A stretch of DNA of 64,000 nucleotides from Alligator mississippiensis (lineage: Eukaryota > Chordata > Crocodylia > Alligatoridae), in assembly GCF_030867095.1 (NCBI RefSeq), contig NC_081828.1, positions 2,557,001-2,621,000 on the forward strand. The letters are read 5' to 3'. The first letter of the stretch is position 1. Each line of letters starts with the position of its first letter. The notes under the pieces are model-generated. The model was given only the letters and a program-made list of their open reading frames with translations, was not told the origin of the DNA and ran no database searches. Made by a program: the position numbers and the translations under genes. This document shows positions 55,201 through 64,000 of this stretch, piece by piece.

Positions 55201-56260
55201 TTTCATCTTTAAATCCACCTGCTTTCCAAATCCTCAAAGTTTGTAACTTAGTTGTAAATGTGGACATCTAGAGAAGAAAATTACAGCTGTGTGTGATCTT
55301 CAGTCCTGGCCATCTGTAGCGACAGGAATGCAGTAAGCATGGGGGTATTTCACACACACACACAACGCCACATGCTGCTCTCTTAAGATCCATTCAAATG
55401 CTGCCTTGGAGGATCATACCTCCACAGTTCAAATTTGCATACATATCAGTCAGGTTAGCCTTCCTTTCAGCTTCATTGTATAAATAAGGAAATGCATACC
55501 TGAGGATGTGTGTTGAACAAATATGCCTTTGTTCTCTCAGTACACTAGTTCCTCGTGCAAACAATACCCCAACAGCAAAGTACCTGACATTGCACTTTTT
55601 GTGGAATCCAGTGACTCCAACCTATGGATTTCTTGCCCTCCCCTTTGCAGAAATATTGTTAATGTGATCAGGGTCAATGGAGCAGAAGAAAGACTTTTCT
55701 GGAGAATTCACACAAATATTATTGCCCTTAATTTAAGTTGAATCTGTGTGATTGTGTTTGAAACGTCTTTAAAAGTAGCTGGGAGCAGTTTGTTATGCCC
55801 CTGAAAATATTTTTTAGCTCTTTCCTAGTCGTTTAGAAATCTGAATCATTGAAACCCCCGGCCTGTGAAATAAGAGACAAAGAAAAGAAATAGTAAAAGC
55901 TGAGTCATTTTGCATCTGCACATATTTTGCCGACAGCAGCATGACAGGATGTACATGAATTGATTCAAAGCTGGAGGCCACAGTCCCTGTGGTTTGTGGA
56001 CTTTTTCTTTACACCTGCTGTGATCCTGTCATGGTTTTCCCCCACGGACTGTGTCACAGGGGAGCAGATTCTGCCAGCTCTTACTCACGGGCGTAACTCT
56101 ACTGACCTCCATGAATTGCTCTACAGGATAAGAGTTTGGAGGAGGGGACCCAGAGTTGTCTCACACTTGACAAACTTCATGAGCCACAGAGCCAAGCTGC
56201 AGACTGCCACACACCACTTGTGCAACTGCAGTTGTGATGATGAAAGTATAGAGGATGTTT
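52208..56260. other. intergenic between PRDX1 and AKR1A1, no gene seen
   Basis: Only short open frames without family motifs or exon-like borders are present. There is an AP-1/Maf-like word, GCTGAGTCA, near 55899. Nothing else stands out apart from the microsatellite at 54803. Confidence 0.5.
54803..54854 (+). repeat. (CTATA)n pentanucleotide microsatellite
   Basis: About ten tandem CTATA units in AT-rich intergenic DNA. Confidence 0.95.
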
Positions 56261-56264
56261 GGAC

Positions 56265-56345
56265 AGGGCTCGTCCTGCCTGAGGCAGAGGGTTGGACTAG
56301 ATGTGATTTCTGGAGGTCCCTTCCAGCCCTATTTCTCTATGGCTG
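56265..56345 (+). mobile_element. CR1 3' terminus
   Basis: It holds 'gaggcagagggttggactag' and 'ctggaggtcccttccagccc' and ends 'tatttctctatggc'. It is the last 80 bases of a CR1. Confidence 0.82.
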
Positions 56346-56514
56346 TATAAGGGAAATTTCCAACCCAGAGGTGGAGGAAGCTCCTTGCAAACTGTCCCAT
56401 AAGCAGAGAGCTGGGAAAAGAAACTCCCCCTTCACCAAAGGGAGAAGCTTTCCACGAGCAATTTTCCATTGCAAAATCCACTGTTGGGTGGAGGACGAGC
56501 CTGAAGTTGGTTCC

Positions 56515-57530
56515 TTGTTCCCAGTTTGTTCCTTGGTCCCAGTTCCTTATTCCTGGTTCCTGGATCCTTATTCTGAATTCTTGGATCCCTTATTCCTGGT
56601 TCCTGGATCCTTATTTTGGGGACTTTATTCCCAGTTCCTGGATCCTTTATTCCCGGTTCTTGGATCCTTAATTTCCAGTTCCTGGATCCTTATTCTGGGG
56701 ACTTTATTCTCAGTTCTTGGATCCTTTATTCCCGGTTCCTGGTTCCTTATTTTGGGGACTTTATTCCCAGTTCTTGGATCCTTAATTCCCAGTTCCTGGA
56801 TCCTTATTCTGGGAACTTTATTCCCAGTTCCTAGATCCTTTATTTCCGGTTCTTGGATCCTTAATTCCCAGTTCCTGGATCCTTATTCTGGGGACTTTAT
56901 TCTCAGTTCTTGGATCCTTTATTCCCGGTTCCTGGATCCTTATTTTGGGGACTTTATTCCCAGTTCCTGGATCCTTTATTCCCGGTTCCTGGATCCTTAT
57001 TCTGGGGACTTTATTCTCAGTTCCTGGATCCTTTATTCCCGGTTCTTGGATCCTTAATTCCCAGTTCCTGGATCCTTATTTTAGGGACTTTATTCCCAGT
57101 TCCTGGATCCTTTATTCTTGGTTCCTGGATCCTTATTCTGGGGACTTTATTCTCAGTTCCTGGATCCTTTATTCCCGGTTCTTGGATCCTTAATTCCCAG
57201 TTCCTGGATCCTTATTCTGGGGACTTTATTCTCAGTTCTTGGATCCTTTATTCCCGGTTCCTGGTTCCTTATTTTGGGGACTTTATTCCCAGTTCTTGGA
57301 TCCTTAATTCCCAGTTCCCGGATCCTTATTCTGGGAACTTTATTCCCAGTTCCTAGATCCTTTATTCCCAGTTCCTGGATCCTTTATTCCCGGTTCCTGG
57401 ATCCTTTATTCCCGGTTCCTGGATCCTTATTCTGGGTTCCTGGGGACTTTATTCCCAGTTCTTGCATCCTTTATTCCTGGCTCCCGGTTCCTTATTGTGG
57501 GGACTTTCTTCCCGGTTCCTGGTTCAGGCT
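56515..57530 (+). repeat. 1-kb composite minisatellite with GGATCC in most units
   Basis: The array alternates a 21-base unit (like 'gttcctggatcctttattccc') and a 34-35-base unit in which 'ttattctggggactttattc' is inserted. Together they form higher-order blocks of about 100-200 bases. It stays open in several frames for long stretches, because most units lack stop codons and many are multiples of three. It lies directly upstream of the GC-rich stretch proposed as the AKR1A1 promoter. Confidence 0.95.
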
Positions 57531-58110
57531 CACGGGTGAAGGGAGGCGTGAAAGCGGTGTGCAGAACCCCCCTCAAGGCCAGCCCCGAGCAGCGAGCACG
57601 CTCCTGGTCAGTTTCAACACGTCAGTTTCCGCAGCGCCCGGAGAAGTGGCTGCGCCGCGCCAGGGGCTTGGCAAAGGGGGAAATACGGTAACACATGTGC
57701 CCTGGCACTCCCACGTGGAAGGGGAAATGGGCTGATACATTGTGAGTTAATGTCAAAGCCGGAAACGGAAACGTTGTGCTGGGCAGGTCGGGGGGCTGAG
57801 GCTGAGGCTGAGGCTGAGGCTGAGGGAGGGAAGAGGCACGGGTGTGCGGTGAGTTTCCTGCCCTCCCCTCCCCTCCCTTCCCCGGGTTTCTGCACAGCCA
57901 GACGTGCAAGCGGCGGGGTGGGTGCCTAGGTTTGCTGCTCGGGGGGCGGTGCTGTGCAGGTCTCTTTGCTGCCAAAGTGGCAAGCAGAGGAGAGGGATGC
58001 TCGGGGCTGCCTGCCTGGCACTTGGCACGAGGAGTTGCGCTGCAAAAGGGCTCTTGCAGGATGCAAGAGCTGTACAAAAACTCGCGAGCCAGTGTCTGAA
58101 GGGTGGAGCA
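57530..58110 (+). promoter_or_regulatory. AKR1A1: CpG-rich stretch, candidate AKR1A1 promoter and noncoding exon 1
   Basis: This GC-rich island is the only one upstream of the AKR1A1 coding exon. A plausible noncoding exon 1 ends at GTGTGCG|GTGAGT (donor at about 57848). An IRF-like word, GGAAACGGAAACG, lies near 57762. This is an inference from composition and one donor; no transcript evidence is available. Confidence 0.4.
57797..57826 (+). repeat. (GGCTGA)n hexanucleotide
   Basis: Five tandem GGCTGA units lie within the putative AKR1A1 promoter or first exon. Confidence 0.9.
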
Positions 58111-58809
58111 AGAGCCCCCCAGTACCATGGAGGCATTGCAATGTTTGGGGTAAGAAACCAGTGGTGTCTGGCACTCTTCTCAGAAGCAAATGGATAAAGG
58201 GAGTCTTTTAAGTCGGTGCAATTTGAAGTTTACCCTGTCTCTGAGCCAACCTGCAGTTTATTTCACATCATCTTTGCAACCTGGGGTTTTTCTTTCCTGG
58301 TTTCTACACCCCTATAGGCATAAAAATGCTAATGGAAGCCACTGTTTAATCTTAATTACTTAATTATCTATTGACTTCTTATCCTGTTCCATCTCTGTCT
58401 TATTAAAACCTGATCCTCTCTTCTATTCATCTGCTGGACCAGTCGAGGTTTGCACAACTGTGGTGTTCCTCAAAGCAAAACCAAACCAGTCGGGTGAAGG
58501 GGAGCATCTGGGGAGAAAGATTGTAGACTTCTGTTGTCTAGATTTGTTCTCTTTCCAGGCTCCCTGGCTCTGCCACCCCTGCATTATACAGTATTAATAT
58601 ACAAGTGTGTCCCGTGAAGCAGGAGAGCTCTGTGTGTTCTTGGAGCAGGCCAAGAGTTACTGATTTTACATGCATACTTTGTCCTTTGGGTTAAAGGTCT
58701 GAGTTTGCATTTGAAGTGTGCAGTATTTAATAAAGTGCTTATCTTGTAAAGTGCTCGCTTGTCACAGAGAGTCCGTACCACCTATTTTGAGAGAGCGTTC
58801 GCCGTAGAG

Positions 58810-58980
58810 ACCAGGGCGGGCCGGATGTGGTCCACCAGGTCATTTTATCTGGCCCATGGGGCCCCTACAAAATGTAGAAAATTAATATTTATTTGCCCCT
58901 GGCTGCCTGTCACGTGGCCCTCGATGGCTTGCCAAAACCCAGTAAGCAGCCCTCCGCCTGAAATAATTGCCGGCCCCGGT
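58810..58980. mobile_element. short MITE, reverse copy of the 45337 element
   Basis: It shares 'aaattaatatttatttgccc', 'ggcttgccaaaacccagtaa' and the edge 'cgcctgaaataattgccggc' with the element in the PRDX1 intron, in the opposite orientation. Confidence 0.65.
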
Positions 58981-59514
58981 ATAGACTCTTATCTGCAAAC
59001 AAGAAAATCTATGCAATTATGCACAGATTATAATTTTCCACAAAAATTATTCTGCTTAATTTTCCTGTGAGGGCATCCCACTAGCTGGCATGACAAATAG
59101 GGTTTTTTTTCTACCATGGATGAAATTTTTAATTCAGTAAACAGCAAGAAATAGCTGATCTTAGCAAAAGCTAAGGAAGTGGATATGCCTTGGAACACAT
59201 CCTAAAACACTGTTTCCTTTTAACAGTTTTCAACCAAAAGCAACACCCTTCATAGCGTACTGCAACTGCTTCCCCTTTGACAGAACTTTTCCACCCTAAG
59301 CAGAATGCTGTTTTCAACGGCAACTAAAATCTTCCGATGACCGGAGATAGGAAAGAGACTCCTGCAGTGAAGTAGCATGTTTCCCGCACCAAAGATAACC
59401 TTGAATGCTATGGTATCCAGCACCACAGAGGCAGCTATCTGTACCTGTGAAAGCACAGCATCCTTTTTTTTTCCCCTACAGCAACAAAAGGCCACTTCTC
59501 CCACACGCTTCTTT

Positions 59515-59720
59515 GCTGAATCAGGCCTAAGGGCCTTTCTACACTGATGCTAATAGCTAATGCTAATAGCTCCAGCAAAATATGGACAGAAGTACCTTGT
59601 CTATTTTTTATTGTGATTTCTCAGTTGGTCTAATAAAAGGTATTATCTCTGAACCAAGAGTTCTAGATTTTTGCATTTCTTTTGCTCAGACCAACACGGC
59701 TACCTTGTCTATCCCTTGTC
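59515..59720. repeat. 'GTTGGTCT' family repeat fragment
   Basis: It contains 'tggtctaataaaaggtatta' and 'cagaccaacacggctacctt', the same blocks as at 27019, 36535 and 52103, in the opposite orientation to 52103. Confidence 0.65.
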
Positions 59721-61154
59721 TATCACCAAACACTTTTCCAACACAATCTCGGTTGCCGTTCTGTTTTGGATGGGACTGGGAGTGGACAGGTTTGCTCAGC
59801 TTTCAAGGGACTGTGTCCGTTTCTGATTGAACCTCTGACAGTGACTAGACAAGCAGAAAGGACAGAGGAAAAAAGGTACTTTTGACCCCCAAAAGGATGG
59901 CAATGTCATGAAGAACTGTTGCGTTTTCAGTTCCACTTTGCATGGTATTTTCCATTGTCCCACACTACACACTTACTACACATTTTCCCCTTATTTGTCA
60001 AGCTTTGCCTTTGAGATGAGCTTTTCTAAATCCCATCGCTGTGACATGTCTTCTTTCCGCTGCCCTGTCCCCTGCCAGGCTTTGTGAGTATAAAAACACT
60101 TGCAGACTGATCTGGTAGCATTTTGCACTTCCTCTGTATGGACAGGAGGGAATGTGATACACATTGCAGGTTTCAGTACTAGATCCCTCAAGGCACTGAC
60201 CAAAGATATTTGTGCAAGGTTGGTATAAAATGGATAAAACATGATTTGTGAATGGCTGTTGTGCATGGCAGTGAAAGATGGAGCATCTCTGCTGGGCCCA
60301 GCTGAGTTTTATATTGGTGCATGCTTTCTGCTTGCAAAGCATAGCTGACTCTCCAGCTGCCTGATTTCTTCAGCAGATGCTTGGGTTTGCACAGTTGTAC
60401 CCTGCATAAAATTCATCACACCCGTAATCGGTTCCCGTGCTTCCAGAGTTTCCTTCCAAGGTGTGAGATGGGGAGACTGAAAAGCCCGATGCGAGAGGGC
60501 CTCTCTTTATCCATTCCTGGTCCCCAAAGTCCAGCCATCACGAGTTGTTTGTGTAAAATACTGCACATTATCCCTTCTGGACGGCAGCAGTCATTTTAGC
60601 TTTGCACCTGAGCTGCTGGCAACACACAGATGGAGGGGAAGGACTACAATGTGATTGCATGCTTTTTTCTTCTTTTTCTGTTTTTTTCTGAATAGCCAAA
60701 AATACTAGATTTTTCCTGGTTTATTATTTGGCCTGTGGACGCTCTTTGTGTTTAAGTCTGACCATATAAACCCCTTCCACTTATTTGGGCTTGTTCTTTT
60801 CTTCCGGCTAATTTCTGGAGCGTTACGGGATCTGCGTTCACCTGAGCGTGTGTATTCAGCGTGTAACTCTAGACCTCTGCTTCGTGTGCTTTCTAAGCTC
60901 TGAGGAAGCTGAAAGTTGAAGTTTTAAAGCTGTGAATCAAGGAGGAGGGAAAAAATAAAAAAGTTCTTCCCTAGACATGGGACACGTTTTGATCTCCCTA
61001 CAATCATCGGTGCACACCTACACGGGCAACAGCAGAGCTATGCTTAGTATAAAGCGATCAGAATCAGGACCTTCATGGGGGGGTTGTGTGGAAAAGGCAA
61101 ATTGTTGCATCTTGCTAGTTATATTGATGGTTTTAATCTTTGCAGAAAGTAAAA

Positions 61155-61244
61155 ATGTCTCCTGGAAAAGACTACGTTGTTCTTCACACTGGGCAGAAAT
61201 TGCCCCTTGTAGGACTGGGCACCTGGAAGAGTGAACTTGGCCAG
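61155..61244 (+). CDS. AKR1A1: AKR1A1 first coding exon, residues 1-30 (partial gene)
   Basis: The exon opens after the acceptor TCTTTGCAG at 61145, with ATG at 61155 and donor CAG|GTAAGC. It encodes the start of the aldo-keto reductase barrel: [20 protein letters not shown], then [10 protein letters not shown]. Human AKR1A1 has [19 protein letters not shown] at the same place. The enzyme is NADPH-dependent alcohol dehydrogenase (aldehyde reductase), cytosolic, and reduces aldehydes such as glucuronate; it is also an S-nitroso-CoA reductase. The catalytic residues lie in later exons beyond the window. It is transcribed away from PRDX1. Confidence 0.95.
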
Positions 61245-61624
61245 GTAAGCAGCAAGCTTCCTGTTCATCCACATTATTATTTCCATGTGTGCGCATGAAG
61301 CTCACTTCTCTCCCCCCCTTATTTTGATGAATGCTTTGGTGATACAAAACGCACGGATTTTGGGCCCTGGTTACTCTCATATACGCCTATATTTACCTTT
61401 ATGCAAGGACAAAGACACGCTGAAGTCGGTAGGAATACTTACGTGTAGCTGAGGATGTGCGTGTGCATTTGTGGGATTGGGGACTTGATGCTAATTCAGC
61501 AGTCCATCCCGATTTAGCAAAGCACTCCAATATTTGATTAATTCACATTGACTTCACTGTAAAAGTTGGCACTGACTTCAGAGGAACTTGCTTACAGCTC
61601 AGTGCAGCAGATCTTGGAAGAGCG

Positions 61625-61850
61625 GTTATGGTGGTTAGGCGCTATACTCGGGTCTGGGATCATTGCTCTGCACTGCTGTTGACTCCCGATGTGAACTTTG
61701 GCACGCAGCTGTGTCAGTTCCCCATCTGTGAAATTAGGATAATAACACTTCTGCCACACACCTCAATATTGGTTCATCTTGTCTAGCTAACTGTACGTTC
61801 TTCCGGGCAGGAGCTCTCTTCTAGTGAGTCTGTATAATGCCCGGCACGGT
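61625..61850 (+). repeat. MIR-like SINE
   Basis: 'agttccccatctgtgaaatt' followed by 'aggataataacacttctgcc' and a tail with 'gtataatgcccggcac' follow the MIR core and 3' end. Confidence 0.7.
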
Positions 61851-61853
61851 GGT

Positions 61854-62072
61854 TTTCAGCCCGTGGTGCGCGGACCCCTGGGGGTTTGCAGACTAAGAGG
61901 ACCACGAAAGATGACTATGATCAATCAAAAGTGTGGGAATACCCAAACCCACACTTACAGTTCAAAGGGGTCTGCACCTCCATTCACAATTTCCAAAGGG
62001 GTCTGCATCGCCATTCAGATCTTTATAGGGGGCCCCAAATTAAAAAAGGTTGAAAACCACTGGCCTAGTGTA
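61854..62072. mobile_element. hAT-type MITE
   Basis: The left end 'cacggtggttttcagccc' and right end 'ggttgaaaaccactgg' are inverted repeats of the common hAT type. The inside repeats 'aaaggggtctgca' twice. It sits in the AKR1A1 intron, right after the MIR copy. Confidence 0.75.
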
Positions 62073-64000
62073 GTGGGCCCTCTCGCTTGGCGGGGTCTAT
62101 AGCACTGCAGCAGTACTGCTAATTGTTGTCACATTTTAATTGCCTCTCAGGGGACCTGGACCATGGTATGGCTCCACTGTAAGTACAGATTTGAGAGGTT
62201 GCTGCTGTTGTGTAACCATCACACTGTTGTAAAAGCAAGCATGATAGATTTGCAGGCATCCAATTTTTTGACAGGACAAGTGCAAACTCCTTCCCAAGCT
62301 GACATACTGTGCTCTTCTCCCATACAAATCTGGAAAGACAAATTGAAAAAACCCCACTGAATCTCTTCAGAGCCAACTTCTTGTCAGGCTCCTTCTCCAA
62401 ATGGTTAATGTGACTGCATACCAAGGGAGGAATGGAAGCAGAAATAAGGTGAAAGCTAAGTTTGGGAAGGTATCATATGAAAGCTAAGTCTGCCTTTCAA
62501 AAGTCCCATGAGAAGATAGGCGCTCTCACTTAAAAACAACCAAAAACATAAAGCAAAAAAAAGCTGCTGTTTGCTGGGGTTACTTCCTTCCCCGACATGA
62601 ATTTAATAGATGGGCCTGACGGTGGGTACGAAACAGGTTGTGTACGTGCAAGGCGTGACTTTTTCCAAACCTGAGGAGCAGATAACGTGTCTGTCCAGTC
62701 GTCCGTCTGTGTTATATATTGAATAACTGTTAATGGAATTAGAAGCGTAATTATGCCTGTGTGTCCTTTGTGTACACACTTTGAAACAGCAAGCCTGCGT
62801 GCACAGTGATGTGGACCCTGCCCCACAAAATACCTTGGAAAAGGTCTGCTTATCTGTCTAGCTTAGCTCTCTTCCATTGGGATGGCACTTATTGGCTGCA
62901 GTTTTAGGTGGAGCTGATGGGATCCACAAGCATAACTGCCTGCAGAGTCCCATCAAAGTCATTAGGACTCATTAGGATGCCCGCTCCCTTCCACCGGGTG
63001 TTCTGGAAATGCTATTGCTGGATTGGTGTGATTGACAGGGGCCATAGTATCACGATAGACATCAGCGTGTTCATGCTTACGGATAGTTTAATTGCTAGTA
63101 TCAAGATGAGAAATCAGCATGGCTAGTTTAATTGCTCTCCAAAAACCGGTGAAATATAATGCAGCATGGGATACTAATCTTGGATTGCATTTAATCATAG
63201 AAGAGTCATGGTGGTAGGGAGACGGTGCCTGAGCTCTCTCTTCAAGAGGACAAGGCTGATCAAGGTGTGTGTCTAAACTAGCAGGGCCCGGCTCCGGGAG
63301 CACACTGCACATATAACTGGAGACGTGCACTGTTCTCAGCTGAGTTGCCTGTGTGGGTCACAGGTTTCGGAGGACGCTGGAAGTATCTTGTGCTCTTTAC
63401 TTCTTTTAGTTTCAACGTGTTTGAGAGAAGGAGAGTTGTTCTGTTCTGTCCCTGAAGGATACTGGATGTCCTTTAAGGGCTGCCAGCCAGAGTTCAGTTT
63501 CCTTTCAAGCTCAACCATCCCTGAATGACTTTAACATTGAATAAGACTAAGGTGGCATGACTTTTTTTAACGACCCTAGAGCATTGTTTTGTGCAGCTCA
63601 CCTGCAGAAAAGCTGGAATTTGACTGAGGTGGACCCTAATCCTTCAAAGACTTGCACTCGTGTGCTCCTGTGTGCCTACACTTACACGCAGTCCTATCAG
63701 GGGAAAAGATTTTTAATAACTCCTAAAGCATTAGGAAACTCTTATCTGTTTTCTTGCTGTCAGTCTGTGAATATTGTTTTCTTGGCTGTCTCTGACCTGG
63801 AACTTATCTCTCTTCTTGTACAAGCCGCCTGCTTTTCTGTAGATGAATCATAGTTCAGCCCAGATGAGTGTGATTTCTGGTATAGCACCTCACTAGCACT
63901 GCTCTATTATATTATTCTTCCTAAGCTGCTCTATTCTTTTCCAGTTTGGTTTAAAAATTCTCCCATCAACATGCAAAAAAAAAAAAAATGTTCCTTTTCC

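Larger units (their letters stand above)
61245..64000 (+). other. AKR1A1: AKR1A1 intron, no further exon seen
   Basis: I looked for the next expected peptide (VKAAVKYAL, then GYRHIDCA) and did not find it before the window ends. The stretch holds a MIR-like SINE, a hAT-type MITE and unique sequence. Confidence 0.75.

Noticed and set aside
55895-55910. GCTGAGTCA as an NRF2/Maf element for PRDX1
   Set aside because: It is a lone nine-base word some 4.6 kb from the promoter. A chance match is expected in a window of this size.
55960-57735. Long open frames of 365 and 205 aa with repeats such as GSLFWGLYSQFLDP
   Set aside because: They are the minisatellite read through. Most units lack stop codons, all share GGATCC, and there is no start context, splice support or family match.

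Overview
The window is nuclear DNA from a vertebrate, most likely a crocodilian or a turtle. The evidence is split genes with GT-AG introns, CpG-rich promoters, many CR1 LINE 3' ends in both orientations, MIR-type SINE remnants and hAT-type MITEs, together with a sauropsid-like PRDX1 protein. The species itself cannot be read from the sequence.

Four genes lie in the order known from human 1p34: CCDC163 (minus), MMACHC (plus), PRDX1 (minus) and AKR1A1 (plus, first coding exon only). I rebuilt them exon by exon. Every intron joins in phase and has canonical ends, except one GC-AG intron. CCDC163: 11 coding exons between 7606 and 20711, 379 aa. MMACHC: 4 exons between 21274 and 29782, 246 aa. 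PRDX1: 5 coding exons between 43395 and 48813, 199 aa, with a noncoding first exon near 51203-51306. AKR1A1: residues 1-30 at 61155-61244, running off the right edge.

Layout: 1-6600 has no recognisable coding exon, only a candidate polyadenylation signal of an unseen plus-strand gene at 1811. CCDC163 and MMACHC are head to head, with start codons 562 bp apart, across a CpG island. That island carries several ZNF143/THAP11-type motifs and two perfect CREs just inside MMACHC intron 1. MMACHC and PRDX1 are tail to tail, with 13.6 kb between stop codons that holds a probable long MMACHC 3' UTR and a repeat field. PRDX1 and AKR1A1 are head to head about 10 kb apart. Between them lie a TG-rich tract, a perfect hairpin, several microsatellites and a 1 kb GGATCC-bearing minisatellite.

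Biology: MMACHC processes cobalamin in the cytosol, CCDC163 is an uncharacterised coiled-coil protein, PRDX1 is a typical 2-Cys peroxiredoxin and AKR1A1 is an NADPH aldehyde reductase. They are conserved neighbours, not one pathway, but regulation may be linked through the shared CCDC163/MMACHC promoter and the convergent MMACHC/PRDX1 arrangement. The most notable observations are the intact long CCDC163, its GC-AG first intron, the ZNF143/THAP11-type motifs at the MMACHC promoter, and a Tyr194-to-Phe change in PRDX1. I found no new multi-gene system.
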